Of a stretch of DNA of 64,000 nt, positions 1 to 12,400 are shown piece after piece. Position numbers and translations under genes: made by a program. Within the stretch, counting starts at the first letter, position 1. Each line of letters starts with the position of its first letter. Origin of the DNA: Branchiostoma lanceolatum (Eukaryota; Chordata; Leptocardii; Amphioxiformes; Branchiostomatidae); NCBI RefSeq assembly GCF_035083965.1, contig NC_089731.1, positions 3,759,001-3,823,000 of the forward strand, given 5' to 3'. Below the pieces are notes generated by a model. The model worked only from the letters and a program-made list of their open reading frames with translations. It did no database searches and had not been told where the DNA came from.

Positions 1-36
1 TAACTTATCCTAAGTAAAATCGCATTTGTACGTTAC

Positions 37-984
37 CATGGTTTCGTCTTTCCCCATCGTGTGTTTGTCCTGTCAATCAACGGGCCTATGACGACATTGC
101 ACAAGATGTCCACTACCCTGCTGCCGAAAATGATCGTCGTTGCAAATAAAGGTGGCATCTGGAATGTAACGATAGATCCACATAGTCCATGTAACCTTTC
201 AGTAAATACCTTTGATTTAAGTAACGCCATTTGAATCTAAGATGGGGAAGAATATAGACGACGATATCTTCAACTACACACATGTGGCATGGTGTGCTGT
301 AAATGCATTTTTAAGTTCGCGGTGATTTAATTTAGCGGTAATGAGAAAATGGAGTGTTCGTGGTTTGCATGAGTTCGCGATAAGGCTATGGCCAGCATTG
401 GCCACATACATGTAGTGCTGTGATGAAAACACCGGCGCCCTTACGTAATCTCCAAGCACATCTACACGGGGCTCGAAAATCGTATATGCTAGCCAGAGAA
501 GCTCCAGTCAGCCAGATAAGCTCCAGCCAGCCCCGTGACTGGAGCTTCTCTGGCTAGCATATACGATTTTCGCGCCCCGTGTAGATCTGCTTGGAGATTA
601 GCCTTTCACGGACTGCCAGTCGGAAACCACCGTCCGACTAGCGACTTAGCAAGGGTGCTACAGACGGACAGTACAGTTGCCTCCAACACATGATGATACT
701 GTACAATGTATATTACGTGCATGTAGTGCTTAGAAAAGGTGGTAGGCGAGCAGACAACAGAATGGTGAAGAGGTCACCGCGAACGTAAAATCACCGCGAA
801 GTTAAGTGCATTTACAGGATGATGAGAATAACATTGATAGCTTTACCTGTGCCACGTCCACCAGGAAAATGCTAGTGTAAGCCCCGAACACAATCCATAG
901 GATCTCATTTCCAACCCCCCCGAAAGCGTAACATAACTTCGCCACGACAGACAGGGGTTTCGTTGTCTTTGCTAGATCGGTCAT
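37..984 (-). CDS. Partial MFS transporter of the GPH/MFSD2 type (first two exons)
   Basis: Two exons are visible on the minus strand: 984..847 (46 codons, phase 0, donor GTAAAG) and 158..37 (acceptor TTACATTCCAG, donor GTAACG); the rest lies left of the window. The only ATG in frame is at 984. Exon 1 encodes KLCYAFGGVGNEILW and FLVDVAQ, the first membrane helix region of the family; exon 2 encodes FGSRVVDILCNVVIGPLIDR followed by TRWGKTKPW, which matches the loop 2-3 signature (D-R-x-x-x-R-W-G-k-x-x-P-W) of glycoside-pentoside-hexuronide/cation symporters and of MFSD2-type lysophosphatidylcholine carriers. MFSD2A carries a closely similar IFLLDVAQ segment at the same place. Transport at the plasma membrane is family knowledge; the substrate cannot be told from 87 residues. 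The intron between the exons is almost filled by an inverted-repeat element. Confidence 0.75.
297..817. mobile_element. Inverted-repeat element with CTGTAAATGCA ends, host of a nested foldback
   Basis: The left end CTGTAAATGCA (297-307) is the exact reverse complement of the right end (807-817), and similarity continues inward for about 35 bases through TTCGCGGTGATTT. The interior holds a second, unrelated palindrome at 446-600, so the sequence was hit twice. A shorter relative with the same ends and the shared interior ATGGAGTGTT lies at 30586-30788. It encodes no protein and is best seen as a MITE, family unnamed. It fills most of intron 1 of the MFS gene and stops about 30 bases from the exon 1 donor. 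Confidence 0.75.
446..600. repeat. Foldback element with TAATCTCCAAGCA ends, 65-bp arms
   Basis: The left arm (446-510) and right arm (about 536-600) are near-perfect reverse complements, with only a few mismatches, separated by a short loop. The outer ends read TAATCTCCAAGC and its complement. The same terminal motif recurs in at least seven other paired elements in this window. It is nested in the 297-817 element. Transcribed as RNA it would form a long hairpin. Confidence 0.85.
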
Positions 985-3900
985 GCTGCTAGATCGTAAT
1001 GGGTCGGCTGCGCTGGTAACTGAGAACAAATAATAATAATGATTTTTATTGGTCAGAACTTATTACCCGCAATGGCAGCCTATTAGCGCTGAATTTATGC
1101 AAGGTATTACAGGTTTCACACAATACACAACATATATAATATCTTATCCACACATGCATTTAGTGGAACTGTCGCAAGGTTCTGGGCGGCTGCCATTCGG
1201 CGCCACCAGGTGACCTCAATACGACTTTCCCCAACCGAAGTCAGGTACCCAAAGAATAAATGAGTTCGATAATGACAGCAAAACGACTGGTAGATTTTGA
1301 ACTGGAGAAAGAACCTATTCCAGGAGGCTTGATTTTAAACCTCCTTGCTCTTCTTTTACTGGCCTCTACTCTACTCGTTATCTGTTTACTGTGCTATAGG
1401 TTCAAAGGTCATCAACCGGACAAAAACTAGGTCACGACAGGAGTAATGTTATCTAGGGTTACCCTTTGCGAATTAAATGTTGTCATTTTCAAGGAAATTA
1501 TTCTAAACCCAACTGAAGTTATGATTTTAGTCCTCTCAGTCTGCTTACATGTCCAGTCTTACATTGTTATGCATCACCTGCCCATTGAGTACGGGCTCAA
1601 CTGACCATCTGGAGAAATTTCTAGAATTGCTGACCGTCAGAGACTGACTTACGCACTTCGAATCCTAAATCATGGCCATGGGCACAGACTGAGGAGAACA
1701 GCTTACAAAAGTGACATACCTGTTTGAACCGGCAAGCTATCAGGAAGGTAAAACTGATGACTGGCAGATTTCCTGCTCCAAGCGCTACAGGCAGGTGTCA
1801 CCAACCAGAATCAATATTTATTTGCGCATGCGCGGGTTGAGATTGCGGAGGGGCGAGGTTCGCTGATTTCTATCTCTCGGTTATGTATAAATACGATGTC
1901 TTTTTGCTCGTTTTCCTTGCCTTTATGTGCGTGGTTTGCGCGAAACAACACATTTACTGCGCAGCTTGGGTTGTTGTCTACCCCTGCCTGAGTTGAAATA
2001 AACCATGCCTGAAGATACAACAATGAAGTGTTTTGGGTTAAGTGACTGATGTCGGTTCAAAGGTCAGTATTGAAAAGAGACCATCAAAATTGGGTCACCG
2101 GGCTAAGGTAAACAGGGGACAAGGCCGTTCAATACCCGACGCCTTATTTTGAAGGGAATGGCCATACCGGTACCAAATCACGGACTTTCTAGTGCGGTAT
2201 GTTGTGGCCAATATCTGTTTAGCCGATTAGGCCACAGCAAGTAATTTTTATGGATGACATCAGCGCGCTCATTAATTTTCGCCTGATTTCGAAATAAAAA
2301 ACAAGAAATTTCATTGCCCTCCGACGGTGGTCAACATGTCAAAAATGGGCAAATATCATCGACGGTCGTAAACGTTGACATATGAACACCCAGTGTGGTT
2401 CCTGCCCATGATGGTATAATAACAAGCTGTTTTCTGCATTTGTTCTTGCAAGGACATTATATAAATAATATTTACTGAGCTGTGTACACAAGGTGTTTTA
2501 TGGCATATGAATACCCAGTGTAGTTGCTTCAGATGATGGTACAACAAGCTTTTTCTGCATTTGTTGTAGTTTGTCTATTGAGATGTACATGTATACACAT
2601 CTACAATGACATGTTTACTGTTGAATCAAGGAGGTTTTATATTATGTACGGAACCTCATTGGTTCAATACAGGAATAAAAGACCTGTTGGTTATGATATC
2701 ATATTTCGTCACCTCAATTCTTGTTTAACAAGATTTATGATCTCAAGATTTGAAAATATAGGAATCTTGTTTTTTTTTGCCCGCCTTGTTTTTTTTCCGC
2801 CCTATCTCATTAATTTTGGAGTCTGCGGAGGATGTCATCCATAAAATTTACTTGCTGTGGCCTTATATGTAATAACCGCCCTTCGGCGTATTGGCTTTTG
2901 TTTGGCCTAGTGTCCATATTGTTTTATATTTAAATCTCCACTTGTAGAAGCCAGCTACATGTAGATCATGTCAACGAGGTAATGAAGAGGCATATCCAAC
3001 TCTTGTGCTGCAAAAAGAGCACTTTTTTCTTTGTTTTTATTTACAATTGCACAGTGGTAGTATGAGCAGAAAATAAACCCTACCATACAAAGCGCATCCT
3101 TTCACAATTTTTATCTCAACATTTTTAACAGTCTTATTCTACACATACTTCTCTTCAATACTCTTGCAAGATACATGTACGTACATGTAGTTAATACTCT
3201 GCAATTGCGTTGCACAAAATACTGACTAGGCTTCCACAATTTATCCACATGTGGTTGCTTCGTAAAGGTTTATCAATTGCAGTAGTTTTTTCAAATGCGT
3301 TAACATAAAGCCACTATCTCTTAGAACATATTCAGTGCAAATAAAACTACAATGTAACTTTGTGTCACTTTCCACTTTCATTTCGTTTATCTTGGAGCAT
3401 TGATAAAACTATGTCTATCAGAAAATATCTAGAAGCGGTAAGTAGTCCTGATCATAATAAGACAGTTCTGAGATTGAAACTATATAATACAAGACTTAGT
3501 ATTGTAACCTTCGTGTAGTGTTAGGACTATGAGGGTGCATGTAGTAAGTGTGGCAAGTAATGCTCTAAGTTTGGAAGTACACAGTTGAAGTTTGACGGGT
3601 CCTAGCTTAGAAAATAAATCAACTAAAACAAACAATCGGTTTTCTAAACACCTTATAATGTCTGCATAGTCTACTGCTACATAACTTTAACTCCGAAGGT
3701 TGGCATATCTACAGACCACTGGAAAATACAGCTACTTACGGTAGTTCTGAAATCAATCAAACCATTGTCCCCAGTACATTGTACAGTGTAGATGTAGCAC
3801 TTGAGAAGTACACTATGTAAGCGAAACTTTGTAAAGATACAATTGTTTTTTTTTTCTATTTAATTCTAGTGACAGACATCAGTTTGACACACAGTTCAAA

Positions 3901-4382
3901 ACATAGAAGCTTTTCCTTATTCAACCGTAAGGTAAGATAACATACCTTGACTTTCATTAAGAAGTAGATTTTTACACTTAGTGATGTTAAGGACTCAGTT
4001 CATCACTATTGAGGTGCGAGGGAAAGGTTTAGGTAGTTTGGAGTACATTTGAAAAATACAAGTCCTCTGTGACAGGAAATTATCAACCTTTTTTTATCCC
4101 TGAACAGCTCAAAATACTTGAATGTCATTTTTTGCTGTGTGTCACTGTGCTTTCTGCAGTGATGGTTCTAGTAGCTCTGTGAGCAGGGCTAGAGATACCT
4201 GGTAAAGTTGAGTATAGTTGGACCATACACATTACAGAGTACCTAAAATTGCATATAGTAATGTTTTGTCCTCCCAAAGTTCAGTTCTTAATTCTTAATC
4301 CATCTTTAAGTATTCTTTACACAAACTGGGACACAGTGTGGCCTGTTGAGGAGTGTTGGGGGCATGTTTCCTGTTTTCTACA
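985..4382. other. Intergenic stretch between the MFS transporter and SZRD1
   Basis: No coding exon was recognised. From about 1030 a run of TAATAATAATG followed by TTTTTATTGG looks like the antisense 3' tail of a retroelement, similar in form to the tail at 49901. A terminal-inverted-repeat element occupies 2230-2862. The right part probably carries the 3' untranslated region of SZRD1; a possible minus-strand AATAAA lies at 3036-3041, too far away to be assigned firmly. The rest is AT-rich with several TACATGTA palindromes. Confidence 0.5.
2230..2862. mobile_element. MITE-like element with GGCCACAGCAAGTAA ends
   Basis: The left arm at about 2230-2300 begins GGCCACAGCAAGTAA, then TTTTATGGATGACATC, an AT-rich block with TTAATTTT, and an A-rich run ending ACAAG. 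The right arm at about 2770-2862 is its reverse complement. Inside are two direct copies of a segment of about 65 bases (2379-2444 and 2504-2565) that share CATATGAA, ACCCAGTGT, GATGGTA and TTTTCTGCATTTGTT. Related single ends occur at 38812 and 51430. No protein is encoded; it would have been mobilised by another element's transposase. Confidence 0.7.
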
Positions 4383-6197
4383 CTATCTCTGGACCTGGAA
4401 CCCCGCGCTGCCGTCAGGACCTCGGGGCTGCCGCACGACGTTCACTCCGTCTTCTACCTTCAGCTCCTCCAGCTGCTGGACTAGATGGGCAGGCCTGGGG
4501 AGTGCAACAGGGAGAGATGCAATATTTACATTATACAGAAATGGGGTGTGGATAGAAAGACAACTATGAGCGAAGTCGATGGAGAACAATCAAAGCCCAC
4601 AGCTGTCACCAGCACCCATCTCTCCGTCTGGGGGCAGAAATTTTCTTAAGCTTGTCGGGACGGACGAAAATTTCACCTTGTCCGTCAAAACAATTGAACT
4701 TCATGACATGATTTTCATGAAAAAGGTTTCTGTAGACAAAATTTTTTCACAGACTCAAACCAATAAGAGGAACGAAACTTGGCACACTTAATAGCTGATA
4801 CCTATTATTATCATTACCAATAGGATACTAAAAGTAAATAAAGCTACCTCTCTTCCTGGGTCTCCTCTGCTGACGTCGCCCCCAGTATTCTGAGCCGAGC
4901 CTCTGCATACTCTGCCTCCCTCTGAGCCAGGGTTTTGTGCTTCGCCTTCGGCTTACCGTCTGTGCTGTTGGGGGATGATGTGTCGCTGGAGTTGGTTGGA
5001 CGTTTGAGGATCTTCAGCTGGGGCTGGTACTGTGTGCGTTGTGTGTCCTCCTCCAGGACTATGGGCGCTGCAGGACTTCTATTGTTGTTTTTTCTGTTAC
5101 ATTGGAAAATAAGTGGTCCTCAGTCAACAGATGAATGCAAATTACATACCTTGGCAAACAGAACAAACAGTACAAGAAGCCTGAATGACTTCCAATGTGA
5201 CTGGAATTTGCACAACAAATGATTGCACAGATGTGTTTTGAATGATTATGTATATGTTGCCAACAGTGACAAATTGACATGACCAGATGAATGCTATATT
5301 AGTTGGCAGAGCATCTGGCCCGTGTTTATGGCTATCAGAAAGGCGTTGCGACTGAGAGTCAGGTGCATAGTATTATTTTAGTAAAATATTCCCTAAAATT
5401 TAGTAAAAATGTGTTTACGTTAAATAGTATTGATAGAAGAAAAAAATTTAAACACAGGGTACACAACAGTTTACTTACTTGATCTTGATTTCTTTTGTCT
5501 TCATATCTTTCTCTAAGCGACGTTCTAACTCCTGAGAACAGTATGAGCAACTTGTTATATAGACTTAATAAGTAGAACATTTGCATACTTTATATGTTTT
5601 GGATCTGTGAAATAGAACACTTTTCATTCAGATTATTTTACTCTAGCAGTTATTCATAATACATAATCAGTTCACACATCTACTTGATTTCTGATACTAT
5701 ACAAACATCAATATAAACACATACATGTTGCTGTTGTGCAAAGCTATTTGAGTTTTGAAAATAATTTGCTAGACTATAGCAAATTTCCTCAACTTACTTT
5801 TTTCCAAAATCATGATATACATGTGCATTCATTGGTTAGGAGAAAATTGTAACTCACGGAAATAAATGTAAGATGCCAATGGTTCTATTGATATCCATAC
5901 ATGGCAAGTTCATACACAAGTACGTCAGAAATTATAGTATCTATGTGACGCACGTCTGACGAATGGAATCTATGGGGTGGGAGGGGGGCACACGTTGTGC
6001 GTACTCACGATCCCCACCATTCGCCGATTACTATAACTTTGAAACTAAACTATAAGGCAGCTTATAACTTCCCCAGCTAATAGCACAATATGTTGGTTAC
6101 GCCAGGAGGGGATTATTTCGGACAGTGATGTCGTTCTTACCCCGCTATCGGCCAAATCTTCCCAGCTGTCAAAAACATCGTCGTTCCCTGCCGCCAT
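4383..6197 (-). CDS. SZRD1: SUZ RNA-binding domain-containing protein 1
   Basis: Four exons joined in phase: 6197..6141, 5531..5479, 5093..4848 and 4494..4383, giving 155 residues; human SZRD1 has 152. The N-terminus MAAGNDDVFDSWEDLADSG and exon 2 ELERRLEKDMK match the acidic start and the RRLEKK segment of the family. Exon 3 carries the SUZ core: PIVLEEDTQ, LKILKRPT, SSPNSTDGKPK and LAQREAEYAEARLRILG. Exon 4 ends with VVRQPRGPDGSAGFQ, the C-terminal SUZ-C-like motif, and stop TAG. The exon 3 acceptor was set at GTAACAG because a later CAG breaks the frame; this choice adds a short K/N-rich stretch. SUZ motifs bind RNA in other proteins; the role of SZRD1 itself is poorly defined. It starts 249 bases from the FYVE gene on the opposite strand. 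Confidence 0.95.
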
Positions 6198-6445
6198 ATT
6201 CCTCTTCTTCACTGTAGGGCGAAACCACTACTGGCAATCCTAAAGATTCGATTCGGATCATCTCTATTACAAGGAATGATTTTAGTTTGATAAACTGAAG
6301 TTATGAATGAATACAGTTTTGGTGTTAAATAACGTTCTCAAAGACCAGAAGAAGGTCAGAACTTAGATTTAAAATTTTAGGACAAAATTTCTGTCTGTCC
6401 CCTCTAGTTCGTAATGGGTGCGTCTAATTTCGAGTTCGAAACAAA
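6198..6445. promoter_or_regulatory. Bidirectional promoter between SZRD1 and the tandem-FYVE gene
   Basis: Only 248 bases separate two opposite start codons. Both starts lie in the same motif, ATGGCGGC: ATATGGCGGCAGG for SZRD1 on minus and AAAATGGCGGCCAC for the FYVE gene on plus. AANATGGCGGC is the known YY1 site found at many start-proximal vertebrate promoters. No TATA box is evident at a sensible distance. Shared control of the two genes is an inference from spacing. Confidence 0.6.
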
Positions 6446-9400
6446 ATGGCGGCCACTTCTGTTCCAGTTAGTCCGTACTCCAAAGTAAGGAATTCACAGC
6501 TGTTCTTTACTTGTTAAATGCATTGTGTGTACTTCATGATAACATCATATAACTTAGGATTTCAGCATGATTATTTTGAATGAACTGATTCAGTGCAACA
6601 GTCATAAAGGCTTGCATACCGTACTTGTTTTCCTAAGTCGAAATGTTTGTTTACGTTTGGCCAAGATTATTGAGGTAGGGTACCCGTACTTTCACCCAGA
6701 CACACCCATTTTTGCCGTAAACTTGTGGGTCTGAATTGAGTCATGTTGTATCGATAGATTGAAAATTGAACTTGAGACGGATTTCACAAGTCCTAATTCA
6801 AGACCTTGTAGCAATTTTTCAGGTGTGTATCTTTGACTTTTGAGGCAAAGTTCAATTTCAATGTTAACTTTGTAACATTTATCACAAACTTGGAATTGAA
6901 GATGAAAATTAAAAGGTGCCTACCAACGAGCAATTACTATTTTTGTTCACATCTGGAGTATTCGGCTTTTGCACACTGACTAGTTGGCAAAAGGACGTTA
7001 GAAGATCACATAATGATAATCATTAATGCAATAGATGAGCAGGTCATTTACTAGTTAACATTTAGATTAATCTTTTACCTACCATCTGCTTTCTGCCCAA
7101 CACTGTGTCGCATTAAGATCATTGAGAGTGCTCCTTAATCGCTTAATGTTGTTGCCCTTCACAGTGTATTTCAGTTGCAGAGGGTGTCTGACGAATTACA
7201 TTGTACCAGGGATTTTATATACTCTCTAAGCAGAGATATTCAATATGAATTACATCAAGTAAATATCATCATAAAATCTACTCTCCAAGCAGAGCAGGGG
7301 TCCCGGCTGGTTTTTGATGTGACAAAGTAGAAAGCCCGACAAGAACGCCTAAAAACATGTCAAAAACCTACCATTCAACCCCTCCTCTGCTTGGAGAGTA
7401 GATTTTATGATGATATTTACTTGATGAATCGGTAATTCATATTGAACATTTCTCTCCAGAAACCGCCCATACGAACCCCCAGTATGATGATCTCCAGCGA
7501 GTGGTCAGAGGTCCAGCAGAACATTGGGACGCTCGTCAGCGACCATCAGAACAACAGACCAATCAACGCGCAGGATTTCCCCTTCATTAAGAAGAGCCAC
7601 TGGACACCTAGCGGAGACGTCACAAACTGCAGCATCTGTCGGAAAAAGTTTGGCCTGACAGACAGAAAACACCATTGCTACAGGTGAGAAAACTACTACT
7701 AGTAGCACTGTGATACTGTACGTAGTGATCAAATTTGACCGGCAATATCGTGCAATTAGTCTGTCAAGATAAGTTGTTTTGCTTCATGGCTGCTATCTTA
7801 AGTAGTGTAGGACTGATGATAGTAAAAGTAGGGTTTTGCCATGATTAACTATGGGCCATACTAGTAAACTAGTACATTTGTATATATCATCTTAAGGTGT
7901 AACTAAGTTCATCCATGAAAGATGTATGTCCCTTTACTGGAACTAAGTCACAAGCAACACAACTGTGGTATTCCTATTAAAAGTTTGACTTTGAGTATAT
8001 TTTATATATGGCCTCCGTTGGTTTGAGTATGTTGCATTTTTGCAATAACATGAAAAACCACCCAGTGGTGTACAACTAGAGTACAGGATTACATTGGATA
8101 ACCCACAAAGACCAGAGATTATTATCTATTAAGTAAAGAGTAGCTGAAACTGGAATTGAAATTAAAGTTCCTACCTGGCCAAACATCCTGTCATCCTACT
8201 ACGTAGTACTGCATTCTTGTGGTTGTTGCAGGTGTGGCCAGGTGTGCTGTTGGAAGTGTACCAGGTACAAGAGGAAGCTGTCCATCTTAGCGGAGCCTGA
8301 TCCAAATGGGCGCAACTACCAGGTACAGTCAAACAGTTATATAAAACAGGACATTCTCTGATCCATAATGTAACAGCTCTGATTTCAAGGCTGTAGTTTA
8401 GCCTTTTGCACATGATTGTTCTTCTTGCTTTTATAATACAGTTATTACTTGAAAACTAGATGTTACTAAGGATTGTCTTTGAAAGTTTGATGAAGTTTCC
8501 TTCTATAGATCTAAATCTTTAACTCTTTCTCACCAGAAATTGATGAGGATGAGGATGATTAGTAAGGTCTCGACTTTTTCTTTTCATACTGTTCTTGGCA
8601 GGATGTATAGAACTGCACACAAGTATAGTCCTGTCAATAAAATGCATGCCCTTTTTCATATGCAGCTGACTGCACACTGTACTACCAAGGTGTCTACCTG
8701 ATCGCAGATGCAAACACCTTTCTGCTGTAGGTCTGTCGCTACTGTGTCTGTTTTCATGCTTGATTTGCTGAACAACTCACTGATTTACCTGTAAATGTTA
8801 CCAGTTACAATCTTGCCAATATTCCTGAATTTCCTGCGAGACTGTCTATTATTCCTACAACTTTGGAGAAAGAAAGACCATAGTGCTTGCATTCTAAGAA
8901 TCTAACCTTATCCTCAAATTATCATGGAAGCTCATCTATGTTGGTAGTAATCATAGTACAATGCTAAAATTTCTTCCAACCTTATAATTAGTGTTGGAAG
9001 AAAGTTTAGCATCATATTATAACCTTATCCCCATTGCTGTCTATCCTATCAGGTATGTGCCTCCTGTTTTGACGAGGGCCCACAGACCATAGGCCAGACC
9101 CAGGACCTCACAGACCTGTTCTACACACTGAAGGGCAGGAAGACCAGTCCCAAGTACAAGCCAAGGTTGGGCACTAGGCTGCACAGGAAACTCGACTATC
9201 ACAAGGTAGACACTTGTATGTGTTGTCATTCTTAAAACTTAATGTGTCTGCTACTCTTCTGATCATTGATTTTTTTCATCCATGAGGAGGAGAGTTGAAT
9301 GCTTATCCATGGTGAAGCGATGGGAGAAGCAAGAGAGAGAGAGACCTAGTCTTGCACTAGTCGTAGAAATAATGAAGTTTTATTCCTTTGCAACACTTTG

Positions 9401-12400
9401 TACACATACATTTTTGGTCAAAGAATTTAGAATGTTACTGTAGGAAGGCAAAGATGTATCCAACTGCTCAACAGTCTGCCATTCAGTTGTATGCTGGCAA
9501 AAAGACAAACCTGCTTAAATGGTGCATATGTGTTACAAAATACTAAAAAGTACTTGTGTACTCATGATCATTGCTGCAGGATTCTAGTCTTCAGCTGTTC
9601 TTACTTATCTTAGTTCAAATGAAAATTGTTTCCTCAGGAGTGCCGTCGCCTGACTGAAGGGTTCCTCGCAGCAGGAGGGACGTCGTGGCTGAAGTCAGCG
9701 TCTCTGGAGATCATGAAGAATTTTTCCCTCCCAGACTGGCAGAAAGGAACATTCTATCTTCCCAAGGGGGCCACAGACTTCTGTCAGGTCTGCATTTATT
9801 TTATCTGTAGTGAAAGGAGGTTCTCATCCAAAACTGATATTTGCCTTGCTCACATTTTGGTATAATTCGTCAGCTACCTTCTTCATGGTCTGAATAAATT
9901 CTACTAGTTCTTGTGGTGGTGTTGCAGCAAGGATAAGGTCCTAAATTTGGTTGAGTACAGTAGTTGACAATGCTATCAGAGGGCATTGAACTTGAAAGGC
10001 AAAGTTTTAAGTTAAGCTGAAAAATCAGTTGTAGAAACATTGAGACAAGATGATGAGTTAGAAAAATATCTGTCAAAATTGTAAAACATTATGACCATAG
10101 TACATCTTCTGTCTTGTGACAAAAACTATGTTTCAAGCCACTCTGCAATATTTTGTCTATCCATCCATGATATTCAATCATGACTCCATCAATATTTTCT
10201 CTATACCCCCATGTGTAGCTGTGTGAGCAGAAGTTTGGGCTGCTGAAACAGAAGCACAACTGCCGTGTGTGTGGGCGTGTCATCTGTGCCGCCTGTTCAG
10301 CTGAGAACCTCATACTGTATGTACCTGATGATGGGGAGCAAGACTCAGGTATACAATATAGTCTTACTGATATTACTGTAGAGAACCTATCTCAGGCTGA
10401 CTTGAGCTTCTGATGGTTCAAACAAACAGGTATAGTCTTACTGATATTATTGCAGATAAGCTAGGAAAATATAAGGCGAAATATACTGAAAACTAGGAAA
10501 TTGATAGGATGCAAGGTGTACATGTACATCTACTCTGCTAATGACTTAAAGCCCTGTCGTATTCTATTCATCAGCTCTCTTTAAAATCACCTTGCCAAAA
10601 CTGAAGGCACCAATGATTTGGTTTCTAAGATGAATGAATCGATAGATAAAGCATATGTTGCAAAAATAGAATGTTTTTTCCTCACCCAGACCCCCACTGG
10701 GCCATCATCAAGGTGAAAGGCTGTCCTGAGGTGGAGCCAAACCTGTGCCTGTACCAGCGCGTGTGTGGGTCCTGTCAGGCACAGTTAGAGGACATCCAGC
10801 TGGAGCAGGTCACACAGGCTGTCGTGGAGGAGGAACAACAGGACATCTTCTCTAGCATTAAACAGGTACTTCAGTCTGTACTCAAGCTTTTAGTGTTATT
10901 GGTTTTGTGATGCACACACTCAAACGCATACACACACGCGCCCGTGCGCACACACACACACACACACACACGTACACTCACACACACACACAACACACAC
11001 AATTTGCACACTCACTCGCACACACAAACATACATGATGTACACACACACACACACACACATACATAGAGTTTGCCAATGCAAAACTAATGGCAGTAAAC
11101 CACAGCTTACCACTGGCAGACCTGTACAAAGTTGAACAGAATGATATGACAGCAAATCAAATTGCATGCCAATTTGGCATTGTTCTGTTGCCCATTACAT
11201 GTTGTATTTTAACACTGACAGTTCTCCTGATCTCCTATCAGGTTTATGAGAAGATCTCAGCCACCCAGTCCAAGGTTGACACCCAGCTGCCCAAGTACCA
11301 GGAACTGATCGAGGGTCTGGAGATTAGTGCAGGCAGCCCCAAATACCTGCCACAGGTCAGACATACATTGTACAATGATATGTATATGCAAGACCTGGTG
11401 TATCTATGTAGCACACTTAAAAACACTTGGAGCACATTAAAGATCCCATCACACTTATCAAAAACTTACTAGGGGTCCATCCTGATGTGAGTGGATTAAA
11501 CCTTACAGTCTGGTTTTACGCAGCTTTTAACTGTACAAAACTGGTGTGTTATGCCAAAATGCAGTTTACCTGTTACACAAAACAAATTAGATTTGAGTTG
11601 TCGTAATTCCCACCTTTTCTCCAGACAAGAAGTAACATACAGCTTGTAAATACAGTACAGAACTGATTACCTTAAAGGTGTATTACCGGTTGTGTGAAAC
11701 AAACAAAACGTGTGTGGCCTTAATTCACCACTTTTCTGCAGGCGAGAAGTAACATGCAGATGTTAGCCAAGGCGCAGGCGGACCTGTTGGACCACCTGAC
11801 CAGGCTGGTTGTGGAGGTGTCCAGTCTGAAGCTTCAGTGATTATAATCAATATACTTACAGCCCAAACCAATACGATAGAACTTAATACATATTATCCTC
11901 TACTTATCTGCAGGCGAGAAGTAACATGCAGATGTTAGCCAAGGCGCAGGCGGACCTGTCGGACCACCTGACCAGGCTGGTTGTGGAGGTGTCCAGCCTG
12001 AAGCGGCTGCAGCCCAGCACGGCCGCCCAGCTGAAGCTGCTGAAGGGCCTGCTCCGGGCTAAGTACGAGTTCTACCAGGAGAACATGTTCCAGTTCAGGG
12101 ACCTGAGGAGGAGACTGGAGGCCATGACACCTACAGAGGTCAGTGCTGATGTTTTTTTATTTATCTATTCATCTTCAGTTAATTCAATAACTGATTTCCA
12201 AGGGAGCCCTTGAAATTACAGATAATAAAGGTCATAACATAAAATAATAATAAACATAGGAATAATACAGAACAAACTCGATATGGCAGACAATAGCACT
12301 GAAATCATCAAACAAAAGTAAACAAATGATGTTGAGCGGGTCAGAGGTCATAGCAGTAACATAGGAGTAATATAATCATATAATCAAAACAAACTTAATG

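Noticed and set aside
5040-5095. Alternative acceptor CTGCAG for SZRD1 exon 3
   Set aside because: It puts the conserved PIVLEED segment out of frame with exon 2; the upstream GTAACAG acceptor keeps the frame.
10920-11135. Open frames on both strands coding for runs of Cys-Val or Thr-His
   Set aside because: Pure translation of the (CA)n microsatellite.
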